From: Paenibacillus foliorum
GTDB lineage: Bacteria; Bacillota; Bacilli; Paenibacillales; NBRC-103111
NCBI RefSeq assembly: GCF_013141765.1
Contig: NZ_WHOD01000109.1
Coordinates: 186,001-250,000 of the forward strand
DNA length: 64,000 nt
Direction of reading: 5' to 3'
Positions 1-8,392 of the stretch are shown here, one piece after another (position 1 is the first letter of the stretch; every line of letters starts with the position of its first letter). The position numbers were made by a program, and so were the translations under genes. The notes below the pieces were generated by a model. The model was given only the letters and a program-made list of their open reading frames with translations, was not told the DNA's origin and did no database searches.

Positions 1-435
1 CTCAAGGTGTATAACCTGCTCCAAAAAGAAACGCTAATAGAGCCTTTGCTAACTCGAAATGACGATACTTTCATTCCTTTGGATGATCGTGCTAGCTTTG
101 CTAATAACCGTAACGCCGATCTATTTGTATCCATTCATGGCAATAGTTATACTGCAGCAACTACGGGTACAGAAACCTATTATTACAAATCCGATAGCGA
201 TTCTTTTGCCCAGATCATGCATCAGCATTTAATAGCGGCGACTGGCCTCCCTGACCGCGGAGTGCGTCAACAGCCTTTCCGTGTGGTTAAAGTTACTAAT
301 ATGCCTGCTGTGCTGCTGGAAGTGGGGTATCTGTCGAATGAACGTGATTCCGCCCTTATGTTCGACGAATCCTTTCAGGATAAGGTAGCTCTTGCAATCG
401 TAGCGGGAATTAAAGAACAGCTCAAGATTCAGTAA
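1..435 (+). CDS. N-acetylmuramoyl-L-alanine amidase, C-terminal part (5' truncated by window edge)
   Basis: The reading frame is open from base 1, so the gene begins before the window; about 144 residues are visible. They match the second half of an Amidase_3 (AmiC/CwlC-type) zinc amidase, which cuts the bond between N-acetylmuramic acid and L-alanine in peptidoglycan. The motif DLFVSIHGN carries a zinc-binding His, and VLLEVGYLSNERD carries the family's catalytic Glu. The Glu and the C-terminal end look intact. The GerMN lipoprotein gene follows by 23 bases, so the pair is probably one wall or spore operon. Confidence 0.9.
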   Translation, partial: LKVYNLLQKETLIEPLLTRNDDTFIPLDDRASFANNRNADLFVSIHGNSYTAATTGTETYYYKSDSDSFAQIMHQHLIAATGLPDRGVRQQPFRVVKVTNMPAVLLEVGYLSNERDSALMFDESFQDKVALAIVAGIKEQLKIQ

Positions 436-458
436 GCGGAAAAAAGGTGGTGGATTCG

Positions 459-1034
459 ATGCAAAAGTATACAATTCGCAGTTTATTAATCATTGGAGCG
501 GTAGCGCTTGTCTTCTCAGGATGCGGGCAAAAGCCAACAAGCAGCGGAAATAATTCCCAAGCTTCCGAGCCTCCGGCAACTAACAGCCAGACGACTCCGC
601 CTTCCAAAGGTGACCCTGCAACTGTGGAGAAGGACCCGATTCGTCTCCAGATTAAAGCCTACTATGGCGATGAACAAGCGACGAAGCTGGTAGAGAAAGA
701 AGTATCCATCAGCTACAAGGATGAGAAGGATAAGTACACGACTGCGCTTTGGACTTTGAAAAAAGCTCCACAGGATAGCAATCTAATTCCTTTAGCTGAC
801 TCGCTAGGCTTTAAATCCGCTGTTTTGAAAGATAAGCAGCTTACGTTGGACCTTACCGTTTCTGGTGAAGGTCGTCTTGGATCCGGAGGCGAAGCCATGC
901 TGCTGGAAGCTCTTCAGAAAACCATATTTCAATTCTCTGAAGTGGACACCCTTGATATTTTAGTGGACGGTAAGCCTGCCGAATCGCTAATGGGCCATAT
1001 GGATCTGCCTCATCCGATGAAAAGAGGAAAGTAA
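459..1034 (+). CDS. GerMN-domain lipoprotein
   Basis: This is a 191-residue lipoprotein with an N-terminal membrane segment ending in a lipobox (VFSGC, Cys about residue 22). A Ser/Thr/Pro/Gln-rich linker follows. The C-terminal half resembles the GerMN (sporulation and spore germination) domain, with segments such as YYGDEQATKLVEKE and RLGSGGEAMLLEALQKT. GerMN proteins of Bacillota take part in asymmetric septation and germination. I chose ATG 459 because AAAAAGGTGG lies about 8 bases upstream; the GTG codons at 447 and 450 overlap that site. It is probably cotranscribed with the amidase gene and ends before a terminator at about 1131. Confidence 0.8.
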   Translation: MQKYTIRSLLIIGAVALVFSGCGQKPTSSGNNSQASEPPATNSQTTPPSKGDPATVEKDPIRLQIKAYYGDEQATKLVEKEVSISYKDEKDKYTTALWTLKKAPQDSNLIPLADSLGFKSAVLKDKQLTLDLTVSGEGRLGSGGEAMLLEALQKTIFQFSEVDTLDILVDGKPAESLMGHMDLPHPMKRGK

Positions 1035-1130
1035 CCCCATATTAGCAAGGATAAGCTCCTCATTGACGAGATCGTTTGGTCAGGAGTGAGCAGCAATGAA
1101 GTAAACCGCATACTTTTTTAAGTTAAAAAA

Positions 1131-1168
1131 ACGGCTTCCACCTTTTGGGTTGGAAGCCATTTTTTTAT
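1131..1168 (+). terminator. Rho-independent terminator after the GerMN gene
   Basis: The arms GGCTTCCA and TGGAAGCC form a hairpin followed by a run of T. It closes the amidase-GerMN operon. Confidence 0.8.
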
Positions 1169-1291
1169 TAAGAACGGATGGAATAAATTTAGCTATCCTT
1201 GCCCGTAGGTGTCAGGGTACTAGATAAATATAGTACTATTCAATCGTCCAAAACTATTTAGAATAAGGTGTAGCAAGGATGGTGATTGATT

Positions 1292-1513
1292 GTGGACATA
1301 CATGAGCGAATATCTATCTTAAGGATGCAGGAAAATGATTGCTACAGCATTTGTTACTATCTCCTACAATGTGAAAAGCTAGCTTGTGCTGCAGCTGAAG
1401 AAGCTTTGTATGCACTTATTCAATGCGACTCATTTTTTGCTGCAGATTTGCAAACCAGGGATGCTATGCTGCGCAAAATCTCCATAAAGTCTGCCCTTCA
1501 GATCAAAATGTAA
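1292..1513 (+). CDS. Small hypothetical protein, weakly sigma-region-2-like
   Basis: This is a 73-residue, Cys-rich, helical protein. GTG 1292 is preferred over TTG 1286 because AAGGATGGTGA lies just upstream. The pattern CYYLLQCEKLACAAAEEALY followed by an R-x-x-L-x-x-I-x-x-x-x-A stretch recalls region 2 of ECF sigma factors. However, there is no region 4, so it could not act as a normal sigma factor. It faces tagO in convergent orientation. No function can be assigned; the sigma resemblance is inference from residue spacing only. Confidence 0.5.
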   Translation: MDIHERISILRMQENDCYSICYYLLQCEKLACAAAEEALYALIQCDSFFAADLQTRDAMLRKISIKSALQIKM

Positions 1514-1529
1514 GGTACTAATTATCTTT

Positions 1530-2498
1530 TTATACCTGCAGCAGCAATAAAATAATCGAGGATAAGCTAAAGCACACACCGATCAAACAAAGGAATACAA
1601 CAACCTGCTTCTGATTTAAGCCTAGCCGCAGCAGACGGTAATGAGCCTGGCTTGCATCAGCCTGATATATGGGTTTGCCTTGCAGGAGACGTTTGAACAC
1701 GACAAATATATTATCGAATATCGGTACCCCTAACGCTAAGATGGGAATAAACAGCGAAAGCACTGTAGCTTGCTTGAAAGCACCGTCCAGAGCGATTACA
1801 GCCAGTATGAATCCCAAGAAGGTCGCACCCGCGTCACCCATAAATACTTTGGCAGGGGGTTTATTGTAACGTAAATAAGCAACGGCGACACCGATCAAAA
1901 TGATGGCCATTACAGCCGAATCGGTCTGCCCCTTTACCAAGGCAACAACAAAGAGGGTTACCGCAGATATCGCGGAAAGCCCGCCAGCGAGTCCATCCAT
2001 GCCATCTGAAAAGTTAATAACCGTTGTGACGCCGAAAATCCATAGGATAGTTAAAATAAATTGCAGCCAATCCGGTAATCCGATAAACTCCCCGCTGAAT
2101 GGGTTATAGAATCCGTCAAAGGTAATACCCGATGCATATACAAGAACAGCAGCAGATACCTGAACGATCATCTTAGGTAACGCCGGAAAATCCTTGCCCC
2201 GCGTCTTGTACCAGTCATCTACGGTTCCGATAGTCAATAACAACAGTGATCCGGCTAGAATGGCAGCCGTTTGCATCGTAAATCCTTTTGAAAAGCACAA
2301 ATAAGTGACAGCAAATCCAGCAAAAATAGCATAGCTAGCAGTAAGTGGGATAGGCTCCCTATGTATCTTTCTTTCGACATCTTGTCTAGGCTTATCCACA
2401 AAATCAAGACGGAAGGCCAATTTCCCAAGCGGAGGAATGAGTAAGTATACGATCAAAAAAGAGATTAGAAAAGCTGCTGCGTAGATTATGATTACCAT
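1530..2498 (-). CDS. tagO: Undecaprenyl-phosphate GlcNAc-1-phosphate transferase (TagO/WecA family)
   Basis: This polytopic membrane enzyme (about 10 segments) of the MraY/WecA/TagO family transfers GlcNAc-1-phosphate from UDP-GlcNAc to undecaprenyl phosphate. That is the first step of wall teichoic acid and other wall glycopolymers. Counted from the upstream TTG, DD lies at 96-97, NFSDGMDGLAGG at 164-175 and MGDAG at 222-226, the family's metal- and substrate-binding motifs. The usual Gly-Gly after the HxxPIP motif is replaced by TAS. The start is ATG 2498; TTG 2504 is an alternative, and neither has a strong ribosome binding site. It is separate from the EPS locus, which has its own priming enzyme (EpsL-like). 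Confidence 0.9.
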   Translation of the reverse strand: MVIIIYAAAFLISFLIVYLLIPPLGKLAFRLDFVDKPRQDVERKIHREPIPLTASYAIFAGFAVTYLCFSKGFTMQTAAILAGSLLLLTIGTVDDWYKTRGKDFPALPKMIVQVSAAVLVYASGITFDGFYNPFSGEFIGLPDWLQFILTILWIFGVTTVINFSDGMDGLAGGLSAISAVTLFVVALVKGQTDSAVMAIILIGVAVAYLRYNKPPAKVFMGDAGATFLGFILAVIALDGAFKQATVLSLFIPILALGVPIFDNIFVVFKRLLQGKPIYQADASQAHYRLLRLGLNQKQVVVFLCLIGVCFSLSSIILLLLQV

Positions 2499-2583
2499 CC
2501 CCAATACAAATTTTAGAAAAAGCTGTCACAAGTTTAATTATACACAAGATAAGCTGCTTCTGTCGATTCATGTCTCGCAGCAT

Positions 2584-2615
2584 AAAAAAAATCCAAGGAC
2601 GCTAAAGTCCCTGGA
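2584..2615 (-). terminator. Terminator after the NAD(P)-binding reductase gene
   Basis: On the minus strand the arms TCCAGGGAC and GTCCTTGGA (one G-U pair) are followed by eight T. Confidence 0.8.
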
Positions 2616-2628
2616 CATTTGAATGGTC

Positions 2629-3273
2629 TTATCGCACAACTTTGAAGTTGAACCTCGAGTGACCCACATTCATGTGTATTCTGGATAAAAGAGCTAGTAG
2701 CATCTCCGTGCCGCGTGCGGAAGAGATGTCCCCCAGATCAATAATATGCTCCCAACCAAACCAATCCTTCAAATATCCAATGACTTCATTTCTGGCATAA
2801 GCATCATTTCCGCTTATAAACAGATCATGCTGACCTTCCGCAAGGCTTCGTGGGTTTACCATAAGCGCGGAGCTAACGGTATTCAGGGTTTTCACTACTT
2901 TTACATCTGGAAAGCCGCGTTGGATCTGTTCCCCGAGAGAATCCGTATTCGCTACGAATAATGTCAGTGTCCCGTTCGAAAAATCCAAAGGAAGAGAAAT
3001 ATCGATCAATATTTTGCCACGCAAATTATGACTGCCTGCCGCTTGTAATGCATCCAATGCCCCCGCTCCAGAAACGGCATTAAAAACAACATTACCGTGT
3101 GCAGCAGCCTCCTCGAACGAACCAACAGTAGCTCTGTCATCATTAACTTGCCGCAGCCATTCGTCCAGCTTCCGGGGGCTTCTTGTTCCCAATTTGACTT
3201 CATGCCCTTGTTTAACAAGTGCGCTCCCCAAAGTTTGACCTGCATTTCCGGAACCGATAATTCCAATTTTCAT
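2629..3273 (-). CDS. NADPH-dependent F420-reductase-type NAD(P)-binding protein
   Basis: This 214-residue protein begins with a Rossmann nucleotide-binding motif (MKIGIIGSGNAGQTLGSAL), followed by KLGTRSP, where basic residues after strand 2 suggest NADP preference. The layout fits the small F420-dependent NADP oxidoreductase-like family, which also includes many non-F420 reductases in Bacillota. AGGAGGAATAAACG precedes the ATG. It is divergent from a TetR-family gene, and the shared 100-bp promoter region carries two palindromes, so TetR control is very likely. The natural substrate is unknown; a role in detoxification is only a guess. Confidence 0.8.
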   Translation of the reverse strand: MKIGIIGSGNAGQTLGSALVKQGHEVKLGTRSPRKLDEWLRQVNDDRATVGSFEEAAAHGNVVFNAVSGAGALDALQAAGSHNLRGKILIDISLPLDFSNGTLTLFVANTDSLGEQIQRGFPDVKVVKTLNTVSSALMVNPRSLAEGQHDLFISGNDAYARNEVIGYLKDWFGWEHIIDLGDISSARGTEMLLALLSRIHMNVGHSRFNFKVVR

Positions 3274-3299
3274 CGTTTATTCCTCCTTTTTTTGTATAC

Positions 3300-3346
3300 A
3301 TACAGGTCTGTATACTTATATTGACAGTATATATACCGATCTGTAT
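3300..3346. promoter_or_regulatory. Paired TetR-type operators
   Basis: Two related 14-bp palindromes, ATACAGGTCTGTAT (3300-3313) and ATACCGATCTGTAT (3333-3346), have centres 33 bp apart, about three helical turns. They lie between the divergent reductase and TetR genes. The second sits inside the tetR promoter spacer and -10 hexamer, so bound repressor would block its own transcription. Confidence 0.75.
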
Positions 3347-3349
3347 AAT
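3321..3349 (+). promoter_or_regulatory. Consensus sigma-A promoter of the TetR gene
   Basis: TTGACA (3321-3326), a 17-bp spacer and TATAAT (3344-3349) form an exact consensus promoter about 27 bp before the start codon. Such a strong promoter with an operator over its -10 suggests tight autorepression. Confidence 0.8.
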
Positions 3350-3376
3350 GTCAACTAATAAGAAATGAGGGTTGTC

Positions 3377-3955
3377 ATGAGTAAATCAGAGGGAAAGAAA
3401 TCAGTTGCACGCGAGCAGCTGCTGGTCACTGCAAGCAGCTTGTTTTTTCACAAGGGGTTCCATGCTGTGGGCGTCGATACGATTGCAGCTGAATCCGGGA
3501 TTACGAAAATGACGATGTACAAGCATTTCCCTTCGAAGGATCACCTGATTGTTGCTATATTGGAACGATCAGACGAGTTGTACTGGGAATGGTTTGAGAA
3601 CACGATCCATCAAATACCTGAACCGGAAAATCAACTCATCGCTATTTTCGAGGCAGTTGCCAAGCAGCATTCATCCTCCCCCATGTCGACTTTCTGCTTA
3701 TATCAGGCCGTTGCTGTCGAGTTCCCGTTTCCCGAACATATTGTGAATAAAGCAGCTGTTGATCATAAACAATCCGTCATTAAGCGTTTGGAATCCATAT
3801 GTAAACAAGCGGAATTACATTCACCTGAACTCCTTGCTCGGCAGCTGTTTCTACTCTTGGAAGGGTTTTGTATGTCTTCCCGATTTCTTGGTGCGGATAG
3901 CCCAGCGGCAGGCGTTGTTAATGCGGCAATCACAATGATCCAGTCCTATCGCTAA
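3377..3955 (+). CDS. TetR/AcrR family transcriptional regulator
   Basis: This 192-residue repressor has an N-terminal TetR helix-turn-helix (AGVDTIAAESGITKMTMYKH-type region, with GFHAVGVDTIAAESGI and TMYKHFPSKDHL) and a divergent ligand-binding C-terminal domain of about 140 residues. ATG 3377 is chosen over 3365 because GAGGG lies five bases upstream. The gene is divergent from the NAD(P)-binding reductase gene, with two matching palindromes between them, so the reductase is the probable target along with autoregulation. The ligand is unknown. Confidence 0.85.
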   Translation: MSKSEGKKSVAREQLLVTASSLFFHKGFHAVGVDTIAAESGITKMTMYKHFPSKDHLIVAILERSDELYWEWFENTIHQIPEPENQLIAIFEAVAKQHSSSPMSTFCLYQAVAVEFPFPEHIVNKAAVDHKQSVIKRLESICKQAELHSPELLARQLFLLLEGFCMSSRFLGADSPAAGVVNAAITMIQSYR

Positions 3956-3961
3956 CCAAAC

Positions 3962-4003
3962 AAAAGAAGACTGGAATGTTAATTTCAACATTCCAGTCTT
4001 CTT
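3962..4003. terminator. Bidirectional terminator between tetR and gudD
   Basis: A perfect inverted repeat with arms AAAAGAAGACTGGAATGTT and its complement lies between the converging genes. It is flanked by A and T runs, so it can end transcription in both directions. Confidence 0.9.
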
Positions 4004-4004
4004 T

Positions 4005-5360
4005 TTAGCGCACTAGACAAGGACGCTTGTTATCGAACTTCCAGCCTGAAATCAAGTACTGCATCGCGTCTGCATCATTACGCGCTCCCAATCCCTTTTC
4101 CTTGTACAGCTGGTGTGCCTTCTCAAGCTGTTCCATATCTACTTCGATGCCAAGTCCCGGCTTATCAGGCACGGTAACCATTCCGCCGACAATTTGCAGC
4201 GGCTCTTTAGTCAAGCGTTGGCCATCCTGCCAAATCCAGTGGGTGTCGATAGCTGTAATTTTACCTGGGGCAGCAGCGGCAACATGGGTAAACATCGCTA
4301 GCGAAATGTCAAAATGATTGTTGGAATGCGAGCCCCAGGTCAGTCCCCAATCATTGCACATCTGAGCTACTCGAACCGAGCCCTGCATCGTCCAGAAATG
4401 CGGATCGGCGAGTGGTATATCCACCGCATTCAACTGGATGGTATGCCCCATCTCGCGCCAATCGGTGGCGATCATATTGGTCGCCGTTAGAAGCCCGGTC
4501 GCACGCCGGAATTCTGCCATTACCTCACGGCCGGAGTACCCTTTCTCAGCCCCGCAAGGATCCTCTGCATAAGCGAGAACATGATGCTGATTGCGGCATA
4601 GGCTAATTGCTTCTTCCAGAGACCATGCTCCGTTGGGATCCAATGTAATCCGCGCTTGTGGGAAGCGTTCAGCGAGTGCAGTCACAGCCTCGATCTCCTC
4701 AGCGCCTCGCAGCACGCCGCCCTTGAGCTTAAAATCATTAAAGCCATAACGTTCATGCGCCGCTTCAGCCAGACGCACGATCGACTCTGTTGTAAGCGCT
4801 TCCTCGTGGCGCAAACGGGACCAGTCATCCGACGCATCCTGAGCGCTGAGATACGGGAGATCCGTCTTGTTCCCGTCACCAATGTAGAACAGATAACCTA
4901 GCATCTCCACCGCACTGCGCTGCTGCCCTGTGCCCAGCAGCGCTGCTACTGGCACATTAAGAAACTGCCCAAGCAAATCCAATAATGAGGCTTCAAGGGC
5001 TGTGACCGCATGAATCGTAATCCTCAAGTCGAATGTTTGCAATCCGCGTCCGCCTGTATCCCTGTCATTAAAACGCTGACGCACTGTATTAAGGATATTA
5101 TTGTAGTTACCTATGGATTGCCCTATAACTAAGCTTCTAGCATCCTCCAGCGTCTGACGTATGCCTTCTCCTCCAGGAACCTCGCCTACCCCCGTGTGAC
5201 CTGCATTATCTTTAAGAATGACGACGTTTCGAGTGAAAAAAGGGCCATGCGCCCCGCTAAGGTTGAGCAGCATACTATCATGGCCGGCAACTGGAATGAC
5301 CAGCATTTCGGTTATTAGAGGTGAAGCTGTTGCATTTTCTTTGTCCATTGAATGATTCAT
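4005..5360 (-). CDS. gudD: Glucarate dehydratase
   Basis: This enolase-superfamily enzyme of about 451 residues dehydrates D-glucarate (and often L-idarate) to 5-dehydro-4-deoxy-D-glucarate. Visible motifs are FNDFKLKGG (catalytic KxK-type lysine region), ITLDPNGAWSLEEA (metal-ligand Asp), YAEDPCGAEKGYSG (metal-ligand Glu), TNMIATDWREMGH and GSHSNNHFDISLAM (catalytic His-Asp region). Length and motifs match the GudD subgroup. ATG 5360 is chosen because GAGAGGGGG lies just upstream. Gene order is regulator, kdgD, gudD on the minus strand, so the two enzymes act in sequence. gudD starts 24 bp after kdgD. Confidence 0.95.
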   Translation of the reverse strand: MNHSMDKENATASPLITEMLVIPVAGHDSMLLNLSGAHGPFFTRNVVILKDNAGHTGVGEVPGGEGIRQTLEDARSLVIGQSIGNYNNILNTVRQRFNDRDTGGRGLQTFDLRITIHAVTALEASLLDLLGQFLNVPVAALLGTGQQRSAVEMLGYLFYIGDGNKTDLPYLSAQDASDDWSRLRHEEALTTESIVRLAEAAHERYGFNDFKLKGGVLRGAEEIEAVTALAERFPQARITLDPNGAWSLEEAISLCRNQHHVLAYAEDPCGAEKGYSGREVMAEFRRATGLLTATNMIATDWREMGHTIQLNAVDIPLADPHFWTMQGSVRVAQMCNDWGLTWGSHSNNHFDISLAMFTHVAAAAPGKITAIDTHWIWQDGQRLTKEPLQIVGGMVTVPDKPGLGIEVDMEQLEKAHQLYKEKGLGARNDADAMQYLISGWKFDNKRPCLVR

Positions 5361-5384
5361 TGTTATCCCCCTCTCCGACAATTC

Positions 5385-6308
5385 TTATTTCTTGTCCTTC
5401 GGAAACTTATCAAATGCGACCTTTATAATTTGCTCCATTTGCTGATAGTGATCCTTCTCCACCTGAACAATCGGTGCTCGAACTTGCGTTCCAACAGGCA
5501 ATCCGACGATTTCCATCCCTGCTTTAATTAAAGCTACAGCGTAACCCTTCTTTTGTCTCCGAATACGGTTAATTGGTAAGATAACATTCAGATAAAGTTC
5601 ATTCAATAATGACTTGTTTTGACTAAGCAATGCTTGGTAGAACGTTGCCGAAATATGAGGTATGTAGTTCGATATCGCGGATGAATAGGAAGTAAAGCCC
5701 ATATTGACATAAGCTGGCATCGTTACCTCAGCCATTGGCATTCCGTTTAACCAGCCCAAGCGATCACCAATGGTTTGCGTCAGCTCAATATTCGTATCCA
5801 TATTGCCGAGGCCGTCTTTAAAGCCTACAAGCTGAGGATTCTCCACCAATTTTTGAAGCGTTGGCAGTGTTAACACACAGTTATCGCGCTGGTAAACAAT
5901 TGCGTTCAAATCGGTGCTTTCGATAATGGTGCTCAAGTAGTTGCATAGGCCTTCCTGCTCCGGCTCGATCAAATATGGAGGAAGAATTAAGTAGCCGTTC
6001 GCTCCTAGCTCTTTCGACAGCTTCGTCAATTCCAGCGCATGGCTGATGTTCCCACCTACTCCGGTATACACAGGCACTTTACCTTTGGCCACAGAGATTG
6101 CAGTTTCAACCATAGTTTGGTATTCAATGTTAGAAAGCGCGTGAAACTCTCCCGACCCACAAGCTATAAAAATGGAGGATAGCCCTTCATCGATAAGAAA
6201 CTGAATATTTTTCTCCAAAGCGCTGACAACCAGCCTTCCATTCTGGTCCATAGGAGCTACTGGGAACCCCAATATACCTACAGGTGCTTTTCTCGCGATA
6301 CTGTTCAT
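5385..6308 (-). CDS. kdgD: 5-dehydro-4-deoxyglucarate dehydratase
   Basis: This 307-residue DapA-family (TIM-barrel class I aldolase fold) enzyme removes water and CO2 from 5-dehydro-4-deoxy-D-glucarate to give alpha-ketoglutarate semialdehyde. The Schiff-base Lys is in LVGFKDGLGNMD, the Tyr in IVYQRDNCVLT, and the GSGEF motif near residue 50 replaces the GTTGE of DHDPS, as expected for KdgD. It lies between the FadR-type regulator and gudD, and the genes form a short glucarate catabolic operon. The semialdehyde dehydrogenase that would finish the route is not in the window. Confidence 0.93.
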   Translation of the reverse strand: MNSIARKAPVGILGFPVAPMDQNGRLVVSALEKNIQFLIDEGLSSIFIACGSGEFHALSNIEYQTMVETAISVAKGKVPVYTGVGGNISHALELTKLSKELGANGYLILPPYLIEPEQEGLCNYLSTIIESTDLNAIVYQRDNCVLTLPTLQKLVENPQLVGFKDGLGNMDTNIELTQTIGDRLGWLNGMPMAEVTMPAYVNMGFTSYSSAISNYIPHISATFYQALLSQNKSLLNELYLNVILPINRIRRQKKGYAVALIKAGMEIVGLPVGTQVRAPIVQVEKDHYQQMEQIIKVAFDKFPKDKK

Positions 6309-6338
6309 TAATTGTGCCGCCTTTCAACTTTTTATTTT

Positions 6339-7073
6339 TTAAATTCGGTTCTCATTGAGCTTTTTCATAACCTTCTCACGCACATGGTTTAGGTGAATGT
6401 ACATGCTAGTGTACGCTGCAATCGGCTCTCTCTTTTTAAGCGCTTCGAAAATATTTTGGTGCTCCTGAAGAGTAACCGCGTGATCCCTGTCCGTTAAAGC
6501 AATCTGATTTAAAGTTTCATCAAACATGCTCAGTAAAGGATCAATACTTCCTTCAAGAATCGGATTATTGGCGCTGTATGCAATCGTTCTATGGAACTCC
6601 CTATCAATGTCCAGATAATCCTCTTTGCTCGAGGACATCGTTTGTAAAAGCGCTTCCAACGCAGCCAACTGGTTGTCCGTTATTTTCTCAGCAGCCATAG
6701 TTACTAATCCCAGCTCCAAAGCCATCCGGGCTTCCATAACAGAAGGAATGTCCCCAGCTGATAATGCCAGCATTATGGAGAAAGGCTTACTGCCGATCTT
6801 ATTGGCAAAATAAGTGCCCTCCCGCGTTTTCCGTTGAATGATTCCCATCGTCTCCAAAGAGCTGAGCGCTTCCCTGAGCACAGGCCTGCTTACGAACAAC
6901 AGGTCAGTAAGCTCGCTTTCTGTCGGCAACTTGTCTCCTGGGTTCAGCTGACGACTTGTCAGCAGCTCAATAATTTGATCAACCACCTGCTTCGACATCG
7001 TTTGGCGTTTAACCGTTTTCATTTTTAATTGCTTATTATTGACTTCCACATTCATAACCTCATTTAGTGTCAC
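6339..7073 (-). CDS. FadR-type (GntR/FCD) regulator of the glucarate operon
   Basis: The protein has about 244 residues, with an N-terminal winged helix (LNPGDKLPTESELTDLLFVSRPVLREALSSL region) and a C-terminal all-helical FCD domain with the metal-binding pattern (DREFHRTIA and a later HQNIFEAL). It is the first gene of the operon with kdgD and gudD, so it probably senses glucarate or a product. A palindrome TTGTAAGACAA lies over the -10 of its own promoter. The start is uncertain: GTG 7073 or ATG 7055, both with poor ribosome binding sites. Confidence 0.85.
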   Translation of the reverse strand: MTLNEVMNVEVNNKQLKMKTVKRQTMSKQVVDQIIELLTSRQLNPGDKLPTESELTDLLFVSRPVLREALSSLETMGIIQRKTREGTYFANKIGSKPFSIMLALSAGDIPSVMEARMALELGLVTMAAEKITDNQLAALEALLQTMSSSKEDYLDIDREFHRTIAYSANNPILEGSIDPLLSMFDETLNQIALTDRDHAVTLQEHQNIFEALKKREPIAAYTSMYIHLNHVREKVMKKLNENRI

Positions 7074-7096
7074 TTCATTTAAATTCCATAGATCAT

Positions 7097-7125
7097 ATTG
7101 TAAGACAAATAAAATTGTTCGTCAA
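7097..7125 (-). promoter_or_regulatory. Promoter and FadR-type operator of the glucarate operon
   Basis: On the minus strand TTGACG, a 17-bp spacer and TACAAT form a sigma-A promoter (-35 at 7120-7125, -10 at 7097-7102). The palindrome TTGTAAGACAA (7098-7108) fits the FadR-family pattern TNGTNNNACNA and covers the -10. This suggests autorepression relieved by inducer. Confidence 0.7.
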
Positions 7126-7310
7126 TTTGAAAATAGTTTAACCTGGTTTGCGTCAGTTTGCCTGTTGTTATTGGAATTCAAAGCTTATTATGTCAAGATT
7201 AACCGGCCACGCAGTCATTGGAGGACGAGCGCTTTGCCAAGGTAAACTAAGTCCGCACCAAAATTATCTACTATATACTTGCTGTAAGCTTCGTTCACCC
7301 CAAATATTTA

Positions 7311-7349
7311 ACAAAGAACCGTCCGATTATTTTTCGGATGGTTCTTTGT
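7311..7349. terminator. Terminator hairpin after the epimerase pseudogene
   Basis: Arms ACAAAGAACCGTCCGA and TCGGATGGTTCTTTGT (one mismatch, a G-U pair on one strand) form a strong hairpin just after the pseudogene end. Bases 7126-7310 hold nothing else I can support. Confidence 0.7.
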
Positions 7350-7364
7350 TGGCCATAGTCGGCT

Positions 7365-8343
7365 TTAATTATTGCTATTCGCCCTTGCAGCACCTGCATC
7401 ATTAGCCATAAGGATACGGTCCATCAAATCATTCCAGCTCTGATCAATCGTGCATTTCTCGGGATGTGCCTCAAACCATTTAACGGTCTGTTTGATACCC
7501 TGATGAAAAGGTACAGTTGCTGCAAAACCGGGAACGAACCGTTTGATCTTACTGTTATCGAACACGCTGCTTACTGCTTTATCGCCTAGTAAACCGCCAC
7601 TGCTCTCAGGAGAGATCGCAGTAATAAAATCTGTAGCAATGTGTACGATATTGGGCTCTACACCTGCTGCTGCTCCAATCGCTCGATAGATTTGATTCCA
7701 ATCTAACACTTCATCCGACGTAATATGAAATGCGTGTCCGATTGATTGATGATGTCCAATAAGCCCGACTATCCCTTTGGCAAAATCCGAATTATGAGTC
7801 ATCGTCCATAAAGCTGTTCCATCTCCATGAATGATAATTTTCTTCCCATTACGCATTCGGTCTACCAAAGACCAAGGATGATTCCAGCTATTTAATCCAG
7901 CTGGGATCATTGTATCTCCATACGTGAGGGAGGGACGCACAATTGTTCGGGGAAACCATCCTTCCGATATTCATCCATCAGTAGATTCTCACATGCAATT
8001 TTATCTCGTGAGTACTGCCAATATGGATTAGCTAATGGTGTAGACTCGGTAATCAAATAATGAGTGGGCGGCTTCTTTTTCCTTTCAGAAGCTCGATATT
8101 CGCTTTAACCTGCTCTGGAGTAAAAGAGATCCAGTCCACTACAGAATCAAATTCATAATTAGCAAGCGCTTCGGCAACAGCAGAGGTATCTCTGATGTCC
8201 CCTGTAATGATATTCGCTCCCTCGGGTACATAATCATTTCTCTGCCCCCGATTCAATAGATATAATTCGATTCCTTGCTCCACTGCCAGCTTTGAAACAG
8301 CTTGACTAATTAACCCGGTTCCTCCAATGAATAAAACCTTCAT
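7365..8343 (-). pseudogene. NAD-dependent epimerase/dehydratase, broken by an internal deletion and a frameshift
   Basis: The N-terminal part (8053-8343) starts with a Rossmann motif (MKVLFIGGTGLISQAVSKLA) and stops after LLKGK. The C-terminal part (7365-7940, RPSLTYGDTMIPAGLNSW onward) is open in another frame. Between them a third frame reads KKPPTHYLITESTPLANPYW and on to MDEYRKDGFP, the expected middle of an extended short-chain dehydrogenase. Joining the parts needs loss of about a dozen codons near 8072, where relatives have a FISSAS-type segment, and one missing base near 7950. Both damage sites make the gene nonfunctional. It would have been a nucleoside-diphosphate-sugar epimerase-like protein. 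Confidence 0.85.
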
Positions 8344-8392
8344 CACGACCCACCACTCTCTCATTTAGATTACAGCTAACGCAGCTGTTGCT

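Noticed and set aside
7365..7940. An intact 191-aa epimerase gene
   Set aside because: It lacks the Rossmann motif and is the C-terminal part of the broken gene that begins at 8343.
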